Source: an uncultured Paenibacillus sp. (GTDB lineage: Bacteria > Bacillota > Bacilli > Paenibacillales > Paenibacillaceae). From it: DNA of 64,000 nt. Below, in pieces: positions 43,050-51,513 of the stretch. Every line of letters starts with the position of its first letter. Positions within the stretch are counted from its first letter, which is position 1. The position numbers and the translations under genes are program-made. Under the pieces are notes generated by a model. The model did not search any database, was not told the origin of the DNA, and saw only the letters and a list, made by a program, of their open reading frames with translations. The stretch spans positions 62,001-126,000 of the forward strand of contig CALAWP010000101.1 in assembly GCA_937895345.1 (NCBI GenBank). Direction: 5' to 3'.

Positions 43050-43262
43050 ATGTCCACAAACGAAACGAATCCGAACAGCGAGACGGTTGAACAGCCCAAA
43101 AAGCTGTCGCAAGCGGAACTGGCCAAGCAGCTGCTGGCCCAGAAGAAAAACGGCCAAGCCGGATCCAAGCCCGGCCAAAAACATTTTTCGACCGGCACGC
43201 AGGAGTTAAAAAGCCAAAACACGAAGAAGGTCAACAACCAGCGTAAAAAGATGGGCGTCTAA
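43050..43262 (+). CDS. Small basic hydrophilic protein of unknown function
   Basis: 70 aa, rich in Lys, Gln, Asn and Thr, no hydrophobic stretch; likely disordered or nucleic-acid-associated. A GAGGTGA site precedes the ATG. It may share the transcript of the preceding methylase. I have no family name for it. Confidence 0.6.
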   Translation: MSTNETNPNSETVEQPKKLSQAELAKQLLAQKKNGQAGSKPGQKHFSTGTQELKSQNTKKVNNQRKKMGV

Positions 43263-43304
43263 CGCGCTCGCTTCTTGCGTTGCGACAATCCGCATGCATA
43301 AACC

Positions 43305-43342
43305 AAGGAACGCCGGCTGCCATCAGCTTGGCGTTCTTTTTT
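43305..43342 (+). terminator. Intrinsic terminator
   Basis: Stem GAACGCC (43308-43314) with GGCGTTC (43330-43336), then six T. Confidence 0.8.
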
Positions 43343-43531
43343 GTTGACGCGCTGCCGTACCGCTAAGCGTTGCAAGCAGCCAATGGGCGCGCTGCAGCCG
43401 AAAGCGGTGATCGAGCCGCATTCAACGGGCGCATGTCCGCTGGTCGGAACTTACAACCGGCCGGAAGAATGAATAGACGCCGCTGCCCGCATAATGAAAA
43501 TGTCATCATGATCTGGTTGGAGGGATTGCAT

Positions 43532-44227
43532 ATGATACCGGCCGCTTCATCGGCGCTTCATGTCTATTTGCTTGCGGGAGTAAAAACGATGGAGAGCGCG
43601 TTCGCCGCCTGCAGGCACAAGCTCGACGCGCATCTTCGCTCCGAAGGCGTGGACGCTTCCATCCACGTTCTGTTTCCCTATGGAGACGCCAGCCGCAACG
43701 TATTCAGGCAAGTGCTGGAGGTCAGGACGGATTTGTCCAACCGCATGCGCGCGGGACGGATCGGCGGACGCAAAGTGTTGAAGCACATCAAGGACTCGTT
43801 TCGCGGAGAGCGGATGCTGCTGATCGGGCACAGCGGCGGGGGAGCGGCGGCGTATCAAGCCGCAAAGCTGCTGGAGGAGGACGGCATCGTCAAAGATTTT
43901 CGGATCGTGCAGGTCGGCTCGCCGCGTACGCCGATCGTTCCCCGGCTGCAGGAGCGCGTTTGCTACTTCCATTCCGTCGACAGCAGCGGCAAACAGAACG
44001 ATCCGATAACGAAAATCGGCAGCTGGGGAGGCTGGAGCCGGAACGAACGGTCTGTTCCGCGATGGAACCGGTACAAATACGCGCCCGGTTATGTGGAAGG
44101 GATACCGACCGTAGGCGGCCATGCCGATTATTTTCGCCATACCCATCCGTTTGTCGATACGAACAGCGTCTGCAACCTCGATAAAACGATGGATCGGATG
44201 CTGACCTGGTTGAAAGGCTGGCTGTAA
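43532..44227 (+). CDS. Lipase-like alpha/beta-fold hydrolase
   Basis: 231 aa. A LLIGHSGGGAAAYQAA segment supplies a G-H-S-G-G nucleophile elbow, with a following VQVGSPRTPIVPRLQERVCYFHS segment like the acid-bearing strand of class 3 lipase-like proteins and a GGHADYF His. There is no signal peptide. The ATG at 43532 has TTGGAGGG; the frame open to 43370 is GC-rich shadow. Substrate unknown. Confidence 0.7.
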   Translation: MIPAASSALHVYLLAGVKTMESAFAACRHKLDAHLRSEGVDASIHVLFPYGDASRNVFRQVLEVRTDLSNRMRAGRIGGRKVLKHIKDSFRGERMLLIGHSGGGAAAYQAAKLLEEDGIVKDFRIVQVGSPRTPIVPRLQERVCYFHSVDSSGKQNDPITKIGSWGGWSRNERSVPRWNRYKYAPGYVEGIPTVGGHADYFRHTHPFVDTNSVCNLDKTMDRMLTWLKGWL

Positions 44228-44299
44228 TGCTTTAGACTGGGATTAACGCCATGCTCGAAGTCTCGGCGGCTTCGGGCAAAAGCAAGGAGTTGATCTTGA

Positions 44300-44941
44300 G
44301 TGGCCAACACGCATACGTTTACGAAAGGCGAAGAAATCGCCAACGCGGTGACCCACGGCATTGGAGCGTTGCTCAGCGCCGCGGCGCTCGTGCTGCTGGT
44401 CGTATTTGCATCCTTGAAAGGAACGGCGTGGCATGTCGTCAGCTTCTCCATTTACGGCTCGGCCATGCTTCTGCTGTACTCCGCTTCGACGCTGGTGCAC
44501 AGCTTCCCGCAAGGGAAGGCGAAGCGGGTGTTCGAATCGCTGGACCATTCTTTTATATACGTGTTTATTGCGGGCACCTATACGCCGATATTGTTCCATA
44601 TCGTTCAGGGAGCGCTGGGCTGGGTGCTCTTTGGCATTGTATGGGGAGCGGCCGTCGTCGGCGTCGTCTTCAAATCGTTTTTTCCGTCCCGATTTTTGTT
44701 TACGTCCACGCTCGTATACATTGCGATGGGCTGGATTATCGTGTTTGCCTGGAAGCCGCTTGTCGCTCATTTGGCTCCGGGGGGACTGCAGCTTCTCGTG
44801 ACCGGCGGCTTGCTTTATACGGCGGGAACCGTATTTTATATGTGGAGAAGCTTCCCTTACCATCATGCCGTGTGGCATTTGTTCGTACTGGCGGGTTCGA
44901 TCGTCCATTTCTTCGCCATATTTTGGTACGTTCTCCCTTAA
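44300..44941 (+). CDS. Hemolysin III family (PAQR-like) membrane protein
   Basis: 213 aa, seven transmembrane helices. The family's conserved polar residues are present: AVTHGIGA, SASTLVHSF, DHSFIYVFIAGTYTP and the C-terminal H(A)VWHLFVLAGSIVHFF, which hold the metal-binding His and Asp of PAQR proteins. GTG start with AAGGAG. In bacteria, homologues (YqfA) affect membrane lipid homeostasis; the hemolysin name is historical. Confidence 0.9.
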   Translation: MANTHTFTKGEEIANAVTHGIGALLSAAALVLLVVFASLKGTAWHVVSFSIYGSAMLLLYSASTLVHSFPQGKAKRVFESLDHSFIYVFIAGTYTPILFHIVQGALGWVLFGIVWGAAVVGVVFKSFFPSRFLFTSTLVYIAMGWIIVFAWKPLVAHLAPGGLQLLVTGGLLYTAGTVFYMWRSFPYHHAVWHLFVLAGSIVHFFAIFWYVLP

Positions 44942-44960
44942 AGGTATTCGATAATCGGCT

Positions 44961-45776
44961 TTACGGCTCGTCGGCCGGGCACCAGCCGGGCGGTTCGGCG
45001 CACATGGAGGCGGCCAGCTGCGGATGCTCGCGCGCCAGGTCGGCAAAGTAGCTGGACAATATATGATTGCCCGCTACCGATCCCATCCGGAAGGAACGCA
45101 TCACTTCGCCTTTTACATGCAAGTAAAAGTAGGTTTGCTTCGTTTGCGGAGACTGGTAGACGAGCGGCGGCAGATGCGGCACGATGTCGAATTCGTTCTG
45201 GACCCGCCAATGATAGGGAACGGTATAATTGTATGCGCGCACAAAATCGGGATCGCCGACCCGGGGAGCGCCGAACGTGTAGACGACAGGAGCGGTAAAA
45301 GGCGAATTGCTCGCGATGTCCAAGGCGGCCAGCGTAGCCAGCGCGCCTCCGAGGCTGTGCCCCGTGATGAAGAGAGGCCTGTCTGGGGGGAGCTGAGCCA
45401 GCAGCGAATAAACTTGATCCCTCGCGGACATGTAGATGTCGGTAAACCCTTTGTGCGTGCCGCCGGCTTGCCGGACCGGCCGATAAGGGGTTTGCTGCGC
45501 GATAAAGTCGGATACCCATTCGACCGCCGAACCGGTGCCTCTGAACGCCAGAATGGAGGAGGACTCCGACGTTATGACGAAGCCGAACCGTTCGGGGCGG
45601 TTGTTGTAGGCTCTGGCCGTAAACGAACCCGTCAGGCTGTACGTTCGGGGCACAAGGAACAGGCCGTCCTCCTTGTTGTTGAATTGCACGTAGGTTTGTC
45701 CGCATACGGAAGCCAAAAACAACGCGGTTCCCATATCCGGCTCCGGCGTCCGATTGGCGGGCGCGGTTGTTTTCAT
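44961..45776 (-). CDS. Class 3 lipase
   Basis: 271 aa alpha/beta hydrolase. The nucleophile is S141 in ITGHSLGGALATLAALD; the acid is D197 in QNEFDIVPHLPP; the GAPRVGD segment before it is diagnostic for class 3 (fungal-type) lipases; a C-terminal AGNHILSSYF supplies the His. The RGTGS segment (79-83) forms the oxyanion region. No export signal. It starts at an ATG with GGAGGG. It hydrolyses acylglycerols or phospholipids; the natural substrate is unknown. Confidence 0.88.
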   Translation of the reverse strand: MKTTAPANRTPEPDMGTALFLASVCGQTYVQFNNKEDGLFLVPRTYSLTGSFTARAYNNRPERFGFVITSESSSILAFRGTGSAVEWVSDFIAQQTPYRPVRQAGGTHKGFTDIYMSARDQVYSLLAQLPPDRPLFITGHSLGGALATLAALDIASNSPFTAPVVYTFGAPRVGDPDFVRAYNYTVPYHWRVQNEFDIVPHLPPLVYQSPQTKQTYFYLHVKGEVMRSFRMGSVAGNHILSSYFADLAREHPQLAASMCAEPPGWCPADEP

Positions 45777-45923
45777 TTCTCATCCCTCCGTTCCGGCGCA
45801 GGCGCGCGGGGCTGCTTTGATGTATTGTATGTGGGCGGCGCCCAAAGGGTACCGGAGGGTGACGGCCGGGATGCGAAAATTATAAATTTGGGCTTATAAA
45901 TCATGACAGGGGGATGGAAACGG

Positions 45924-46898
45924 ATGACGTTGAATATCGGGATAATCGGAACGGGCTGGTTCGGCATGATGCATGCCGCCAAGCTGGCCCAAATGGAAGG
46001 CGTCAAGGTGGCCGCTTTTGCGGCGACGAGCCAAGAGAAAGCGAATGCGGCGGCGGCGCGGCACGAAGGGGCGCGCGGGTACGCCTCGGTCGTCGATATG
46101 CTGGACGACCGCAAGCTCGACGCCGTCTACATTTGCTTGCCGCCTTTTGCCCATGGGGACATCGAGCTGGCGCTGATCGAAAGGGGAATTCCGTTTCTGG
46201 TCGAAAAGCCGATCGGCATCGGCATGGAAACGCCGAATGCGATCGTGGAAGCGGTTAAGCGGAAAGGGCTGATTACGTCGGTCGGCTACCACTTCCGTTA
46301 CATGCAAAGCACCGATCGGGCCAAAGCGCTGCTGGAGGAACGGAAGCTGGGCATGGCGATCGGGTATTGGATGGGCGGCATGCCGGGCGTAAGCTGGTGG
46401 CGGTCCATGGAAGGCTCCGGCGGCCAATTTGTGGAGCAGACGACGCATATCGTCGATTTGCTCCGGTATACGGCCGGCGAGGTGCATGAGGTGTATGCCG
46501 CTTACGGCGACCGCATCATGAAGGAGCAGGCGGAGGGCGTCACCGTTCCCGACGTCGGCACGGTTACGCTCAAGCTCGCATCCGGCGCCGTGGCGTCCAT
46601 CAACAATACATGCGCCATTCCGGCGGGAGACCGCTCCGGACTTCATCTGTATACGGACAAGGGCGTTCTGGAGCTGACCGGTCAAGGGCTAGTCGATATC
46701 GAGGCGGGCAAACGAACGGAATACGGCAACCGGATGGACCCGTACGAGGAAGAAAACAAAGCGTTTTTGCATGCCGTCCGTACGGGCGACGCATCGCTGA
46801 TCCGGTCAACCTACGAGGATGCCTGGCTGACACACCGGGTGACAGCGGCCGCCAACGAATCCGCCCGCACCGGCCTGCCGATTAGTCTGGAAGGCTAA
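45924..46898 (+). CDS. Gfo/Idh/MocA family oxidoreductase
   Basis: 324 aa with the complete fold: GIIGTGWFGMMHAA (Rossmann GxGxxG), a VYICLPPFAHGDIELALIE segment, the catalytic EKPIG Lys, and the C-terminal sheet with the GGQFVEQTTHIVDLLRY His region. The start at the ATG at 45924 is chosen because GGGGG precedes it and the N-terminus is then typical; the ATG at 45903 has no ribosome-binding site. It has an intact copy of the same fold as the truncated gene at the window start. Substrate unknown. Confidence 0.9.
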   Translation: MTLNIGIIGTGWFGMMHAAKLAQMEGVKVAAFAATSQEKANAAAARHEGARGYASVVDMLDDRKLDAVYICLPPFAHGDIELALIERGIPFLVEKPIGIGMETPNAIVEAVKRKGLITSVGYHFRYMQSTDRAKALLEERKLGMAIGYWMGGMPGVSWWRSMEGSGGQFVEQTTHIVDLLRYTAGEVHEVYAAYGDRIMKEQAEGVTVPDVGTVTLKLASGAVASINNTCAIPAGDRSGLHLYTDKGVLELTGQGLVDIEAGKRTEYGNRMDPYEEENKAFLHAVRTGDASLIRSTYEDAWLTHRVTAAANESARTGLPISLEG

Positions 46899-47050
46899 GA
46901 CATGGCGAGGCTGTCGACGAATTGCGCGGCCATCGATCATTCTTATGGAATTTGCGATGCTGGTACGCCGATAGAAACGATTGATCGTTTATATGCAAGG
47001 GATTGCCGGTCTGTAGCGTTGAAATGAACGATATGTCGTTCAATCCCATA

Positions 47051-47102
47051 AAAAAAAGCAAGCCATGCCTCCGGAGTTGGAGGTTTACGGCTTGCTTTTT
47101 TT
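47051..47102. terminator. Bidirectional terminator overlapping the CorA stop
   Basis: Perfect 14-bp stem with A-run and T-run ends (47051-47064 with 47089-47102). The right arm encodes the last codons of the CorA gene, so the hairpin serves both genes. Confidence 0.85.
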
Positions 47103-48359
47103 GCGCGAGCGTGATGGAAGGGGAGCAAGTTCCGCCGCGGCTTCCGGATGGGCGGCAAGTTCCGCATGGCCCGCATGACCTGCATGACCCGTATCCGTAT
47201 AACCCGCATGACTTGCATGATCCAAGGAGCGAGATTTGCGACCGGCGCGTCCGCTTTCGGTTTCCCGGCGGGTCGCTTGTCGGGTCGCCCGGCGGGAAGC
47301 ACGGCTACCCGGCTCGCGTTCCGCCTCGGTGCGGCGGCGCTTATGCAGCAGGTCGCCCGTCCAGCCTTTTCTCCACAGCCAGAGATAGATGCCGGCCGTA
47401 ATAAGCGCGATGCCGGCGATCATGACGGCAAAGCCTTGAGGATAGTCTTTCCAGGGGAGCCGCGTAAAGTTGCTTCCCATTAGCGCGCCGGCGATCGAAG
47501 CCGGCAAGAACAGGACGGTAAAGATCGTCAGCGTCCTCATAATATCGTTGCCGCGAAAGCTGGACAGCGCGTCGTCCATCGAAATAAGCGTGTCGATTTC
47601 CAATGCGTAGTGCTTGAGCAGCAGCTCGATTCGTTCCAGCTTGTGCGTCATCCGGATAAAGGAGTCCGTATCCGTCAGCTCGTCATAGAACGCCTCCTTC
47701 GCTGCCCCATGCAGCTCTCGGATCGGGATGAACAGATGGCTCCAATGGAGCAAATCGTATCTGCGCTCGAAGATCGTATCGATCAGGCCGGCCCGGTTGT
47801 GCCGGCGCATCGATTGCTCCAGCTCTCCCAGGCGCCGCTCGAAGCCGTCCAACCCGGCGTGAAAGATTTCGAGAATGATGCCGATCATGACGAAAAAAGC
47901 TTCGGGAGCGATGCCGCAAGCCTCGTAGCGTCCGCTGTGCATCACGGACTGCAGCCGCAGCGGAAGCCGCATGTCGCCGTGCATCGTTACCAGGCGCTTC
48001 TTCGTCAGCCAAAAATGAAACGGCTGGATGTCGGAAGGATCGTCGGAAGCTTGATAGATCAGCGTTCCGCTGATGACCGGCTCCGCATCCTTCAGCGCGT
48101 CGACCTGGATATGGTTGCTCATCCGTCCCGCGCAATCGTCCGCCCAGCCTGCGCATTCCGGATATTGCCTCTTCAGCTCCAGCAGCCGGCCAAGCTCGGA
48201 TGCGGCTTGTTCCTCATCGATCCGGTCCGTCTTGCGGACGGCCGGGGTGCCGGCTCCGGCCGACCGTTTGCGGCTCGGGAGCTCTATCTGTTGTTCCCCG
48301 CCGGGCTGCATCAGCACATGCCATTCCCAGCCGGGATATCGAAGCAAACGACGAATCAA
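47085..48359 (-). CDS. CorA-like divalent cation transporter with atypical GMN motif and His-rich tail
   Basis: 424 aa. The N-terminal cytosolic domain and the long stalk helix are CorA-like. Two C-terminal helices follow (FTVLFLPASIAGALMGSNF and FAVMIAGIALITAGIYLW), ending about residue 350. The family's pore signature GMN between TM1 and TM2 is replaced by GSN (ALMGSNF). After the second helix come about 75 residues rich in Arg, then His-Ala-Gly units (HAGHAGHAEL), absent from normal CorA and likely cytosolic. TTG start, spaced 9 nt from AAGGAGG. It may be a ZntB-like or altered-specificity transporter; magnesium transport is not assured. Confidence 0.78.
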   Translation of the reverse strand: MIRRLLRYPGWEWHVLMQPGGEQQIELPSRKRSAGAGTPAVRKTDRIDEEQAASELGRLLELKRQYPECAGWADDCAGRMSNHIQVDALKDAEPVISGTLIYQASDDPSDIQPFHFWLTKKRLVTMHGDMRLPLRLQSVMHSGRYEACGIAPEAFFVMIGIILEIFHAGLDGFERRLGELEQSMRRHNRAGLIDTIFERRYDLLHWSHLFIPIRELHGAAKEAFYDELTDTDSFIRMTHKLERIELLLKHYALEIDTLISMDDALSSFRGNDIMRTLTIFTVLFLPASIAGALMGSNFTRLPWKDYPQGFAVMIAGIALITAGIYLWLWRKGWTGDLLHKRRRTEAEREPGSRASRRATRQATRRETESGRAGRKSRSLDHASHAGYTDTGHAGHAGHAELAAHPEAAAELAPLPSRSRKKSKP

Positions 48360-48513
48360 CTTTCGCTGCCTCCTTGACTTGTCATAATAAACGTTTATAA
48401 TTTCCGGTTACCCTTTTCCACTTTCCCATCATAACCCTAAAGCATGTCCGCGTACAACCCGCTATTCCCCGTTTGACGGGATCTGTCATCAGACGCCGCC
48501 ATTCGACAAAAAC

Positions 48514-48540
48514 GGTTGATTTAGGCGGCGTTGGGGCATA
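48514..48540 (+). promoter_or_regulatory. Possible SigB-like promoter
   Basis: GGTTGA (48514-48519), 14-bp spacer, GGGCATA (48534-48540), close to the general-stress sigma consensus (G-G/T-TTRA, 12-15 bp, GGG-A-T). It lies about 50 bp ahead of a general-stress protein homologue. The presence of SigB in this organism cannot be checked here. Confidence 0.35.
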
Positions 48541-48589
48541 CCAACCGTATAGAATCGGGTTTGAATCCGAATAGATGGAGGATGGATTG

Positions 48590-49150
48590 ATGGCAAGAAA
48601 ATTCGGCATGTTCAATACGCAGCAGCAAATTGTCGAAGCCGTGCAGCAGCTGGAGCAGCAAGGCTTTACGTCGGGAGAGATGAAGGTGCTCGCCAAAAAC
48701 GCGGAAGGCTCCAGACGCGTCGAACAGGAAACCGACGTGCACGTGCAGGAGATGCGCGAGATGCAGGCGACGATCGACGGGGGCCGCAGACAGGACGACG
48801 GCGGCTTCCTGGCGGAGGACGGAGGATATGCGGCAGCCCCCGTGGCGGGCATCTACAGCAATTCCGGCTTTGGGGGACTCCCGTTCGCCGGGGGCATCGG
48901 TGCGCTTGGCGCCTACTTTGCCTTTTTGCGGGACGACCGGGAGGAGGCGTATCAGGCGATGGGGCTGGACAGCAACGAGACGGAGCTGTGCATGCAAGCC
49001 GTAGAAGACGGCTCGCTGGTGCTTATCGTGCAAACGGACGAAAGCAAATCTCTGCTCGACAAGGACGGAGGGCCCAGCTTGTCCAAGCTTGGCGTAGCCG
49101 AGGGAATATTTCGCAATTGCGGCGCGTCCCGCATCGTGGACGGCAGCTGA
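48590..49150 (+). CDS. General stress protein 17M-like (YflT) protein
   Basis: 186 aa. The N-terminal domain (RKFGMFNTQQQIVEAVQQLEQQGFTSGEMKVLAKN) matches the YflT/heat-induced stress domain: a short alpha/beta fold of about 100 residues. A Gly-rich hydrophobic segment (FGGLPFAGGIGALGAYF) and a second alpha/beta part (LCMQAVEDGSLVLIVQTDES) follow. Start ATG at 48590 with GGAGG. Homologues are induced by stress in B. subtilis; molecular function is unknown. A possible SigB-like promoter lies upstream. Confidence 0.75.
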   Translation: MARKFGMFNTQQQIVEAVQQLEQQGFTSGEMKVLAKNAEGSRRVEQETDVHVQEMREMQATIDGGRRQDDGGFLAEDGGYAAAPVAGIYSNSGFGGLPFAGGIGALGAYFAFLRDDREEAYQAMGLDSNETELCMQAVEDGSLVLIVQTDESKSLLDKDGGPSLSKLGVAEGIFRNCGASRIVDGS

Positions 49151-49157
49151 TCCGGCT

Positions 49158-50390
49158 TTACGGCCGCAAGGCGCGGCGGTTCAGCGAAACGATATCCGCC
49201 AGCGGAGATCGGCTCCGGCCTTCGGCGATCCGGTCCCGGATCAAGCCGGCGGCGATCATGGCGCTAATCGTGCCGTTGCCGCCGTACCCAAGGCTGTAGT
49301 GCACGTTCGGCTCTGCCGGATCCTCTCCGATAAACGGAAGGCCGTCCAGCGATTCGCCGAACGTGGCATTCCATTCGTATTCAGGCGTCATATCCAGCAT
49401 TGGAAACAAGGCGCCGACCCGTCGCGCCAGCCGCAGCGTCGATTGGCGCGACGATTTGCGGCTGCGGTTCGGACAAGGCTGGGGCTCGTCCATGCCTCCC
49501 GCCATGACACGGCCGTCCGGAGTCGTGCGGAGATACAGATAAGGTCTGGCGGTTTCCCATATCATCCATTGGCCGTGCCAGTCGTCCAGACTTTGCTGCT
49601 TGCCGGTAACCATCACATAAGTCCGGTTCAGGTCGGCTTTGAGCAGCCGGCCTCTCAATTGCTCCGGCTCATACCCGATCGCATAGACGACATGCTCCGC
49701 ATCGACCGTCCAGCCGCCCGCCGCATGCAGGCGGTGCCGTCCGCCGGTCAGCGGCTCGCGCCGCACGATTTCCGTGCGCTCGTAAAGCGACGCTCCCCGG
49801 CCGGCCGCCCGATCGGCCAGCGCGACGGCGAATTGCAGCGGGTTGAGCAGCGTTTCGCCCTGCGTGACAATCGCCCCCGGCTTGCGAAACGGAAACTTGC
49901 GTCCGATGTCGTCGGCCGTCCACAGCTCCGCTTCGAGGCCGCAGGCGGCGAGCGCGGCATGTTCCCTGATCAGCCGCGGCAGGTCTTGCTCGGTTGACGC
50001 ATAATAAAGGCAGCCGGTTCGCCTGAATTCGACGTCGGCCGGCAAGCTGGCGGCGAGGCGGGCGATGTCGTCCGCCGCCTCCTTGCAGCTTCGGTAGAAC
50101 AGTTCGGCCGAGGCCCGGCCGATCCGCTCCGACAGCTCGCACAACATGATGTCGTTGCCTAAGTGAATGAGTCCGGTATTGGCCATGGTGCTTCCGCCGG
50201 CGATGGCGCCTCCTTCCAGGAGCGTCGTGTCGATGCCTCTCTCGGCGAGCAGGCAAGCGCAAAAAATGCCGGACAAACCGCCCCCGACAATGGCGACGCG
50301 CGTACGAATCGATTCCGTCAGAACCGGAAAAGCGCGGATACGGTCCAAGGTGTGCGGCCAGTAAAGCCTGCCGGTATGCAGCTCTTTCAT
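49158..50390 (-). CDS. FAD-dependent oxidoreductase (glycine/D-amino-acid oxidase family)
   Basis: 410 aa. The dinucleotide-binding GGGLSGIFCACLLAERG loop (about 33-50) and a LLEGGAIAGGSTMANTGLIH segment are characteristic of DAO-family enzymes. A C-terminal FAD-contact region reads PNVHYSLGYGGNGTISAMIAAGLIRD. It oxidises a secondary amine or D-amino acid; the exact substrate is unclear, and the 410-aa length fits related ThiO/SoxA-like enzymes. ATG start with GGAGGG. Convergent with the stress protein gene after 7 bp. Confidence 0.88.
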   Translation of the reverse strand: MKELHTGRLYWPHTLDRIRAFPVLTESIRTRVAIVGGGLSGIFCACLLAERGIDTTLLEGGAIAGGSTMANTGLIHLGNDIMLCELSERIGRASAELFYRSCKEAADDIARLAASLPADVEFRRTGCLYYASTEQDLPRLIREHAALAACGLEAELWTADDIGRKFPFRKPGAIVTQGETLLNPLQFAVALADRAAGRGASLYERTEIVRREPLTGGRHRLHAAGGWTVDAEHVVYAIGYEPEQLRGRLLKADLNRTYVMVTGKQQSLDDWHGQWMIWETARPYLYLRTTPDGRVMAGGMDEPQPCPNRSRKSSRQSTLRLARRVGALFPMLDMTPEYEWNATFGESLDGLPFIGEDPAEPNVHYSLGYGGNGTISAMIAAGLIRDRIAEGRSRSPLADIVSLNRRALRP

Positions 50391-50425
50391 GTCGATTATC
50401 CCTCCGGAAGCTAGTATGCCCCGTT

Positions 50426-51307
50426 TCAGGCATCGGAAGAGGGATGAAGCACGGAAGTCCGGTAAGCGGTCGGTGACTGGCCGTAGAAGCGCCGGAATTG
50501 CTTGGAGAAATAAAGCGCGTCCTGAATGCCGACGGAGGCGGCGACCTGCTCGACCGTCAGCTCCGGCCGTTCGCGCAGCATCTGCCTCGCCTTGTCGACG
50601 CGGAGCTTCAGCAGAAACTGGACGGGCGACATGCCCGTATGCCGTTTAAACAGCCGGGACAAGTAGGCGCGGTTGTACCCGAGCGCTTCCGCCATCGCCT
50701 CGATCGACACCGGATGCGTATACTGCGTCGTCAAGTAATGAACCGCTTGCCGGTACAGACGGTCGGTTTCCCTATGCTTCCACGGCGCCGGTCCCGTTTC
50801 CCGCTCATGCAAAGCTTCGCTGTATTGGGCGAGCAGCAGCTGCAAATAACCGGCCGCTTGCATGGAAGCCGATGGGCCACCGGCCCGAAACGTGCCGTAG
50901 ATGCGGCTGTAAAGCGCTGCGGCGCGCCTCATGTCCTTCAGCCGGACGATCTGGCTTTCGGGCGATTCGAAGCCGGCCTCCCGGACCAGGAGCGGGGCCT
51001 GCGCGCCCGCAAAAGCCGCCCACCGGTAATGCCAAGGATCGGCGGCGTGGGACTCGTAGCTGATCAACTGCTCCGGCTTGATCAGAAACGTATCGCCGGC
51101 GCCCAGCTCATGGCGCGCGCCTTCGAGCGTGAAGGAGCCGCGGCCGGACAAGACGATATGCATCAAAAAAAAGTCATATACCTTCGGTCCGAGCCGATGG
51201 GAGGGCTTGGTGCGGCTCTCTCCGGCGAACAAGGGGTGAAGAGGCAGCTTTCCCGCTTCCGCCAGCGCCGGGTTGGAGGCGACTTTATAAGATTCCTGCA
51301 GATTCAT
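50426..51307 (-). CDS. AraC family transcriptional regulator
   Basis: 293 aa. An N-terminal cupin-like sensor domain (about 1-150; ELGAGDTFLIKPEQLISYES) precedes a C-terminal double HTH of AraC type (ALGYNRAYLSRLFKRHTGMSPVQFLLKLRVDKARQML; VAASVGIQDALYFSKQFRRFYGQSP). Start at the ATG at 51307 with AGGGAGGTG. It is divergent from galK-galE-galT and is the likely activator of that operon, perhaps responding to a galactoside. The inverted repeat at 51403-51420 is a candidate site. Confidence 0.85.
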   Translation of the reverse strand: MNLQESYKVASNPALAEAGKLPLHPLFAGESRTKPSHRLGPKVYDFFLMHIVLSGRGSFTLEGARHELGAGDTFLIKPEQLISYESHAADPWHYRWAAFAGAQAPLLVREAGFESPESQIVRLKDMRRAAALYSRIYGTFRAGGPSASMQAAGYLQLLLAQYSEALHERETGPAPWKHRETDRLYRQAVHYLTTQYTHPVSIEAMAEALGYNRAYLSRLFKRHTGMSPVQFLLKLRVDKARQMLRERPELTVEQVAASVGIQDALYFSKQFRRFYGQSPTAYRTSVLHPSSDA

Positions 51308-51402
51308 GAACCATTCACCTCCCTTTATTGCCGATCGCGGACCAGCACGCGATTCGGCGCTGTTCACCTGTCATTGTATCATGCTTTCATGAAGTGAAAA
51401 AG

Positions 51403-51420
51403 TCACATAAATCCATGTGA
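51403..51420. promoter_or_regulatory. TCACAT-N6-ATGTGA inverted repeat in the gal regulatory region
   Basis: A 6-bp perfect inverted repeat separated by 6 bp, between the divergent AraC regulator and galK. A TATACT -10 of the galK promoter (about 51458-51463) lies about 40 bp downstream and its -35 is poor, as expected for an activator-dependent promoter. Confidence 0.45.
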
Positions 51421-51513
51421 TGCGCATTTCCGGCCATTTCGTTTTGCATGGTCTTACACTATACTGAGGCTATTAGGAGCTCCTATTATCGTAAAAAAGG
51501 AACGTGATCATTT

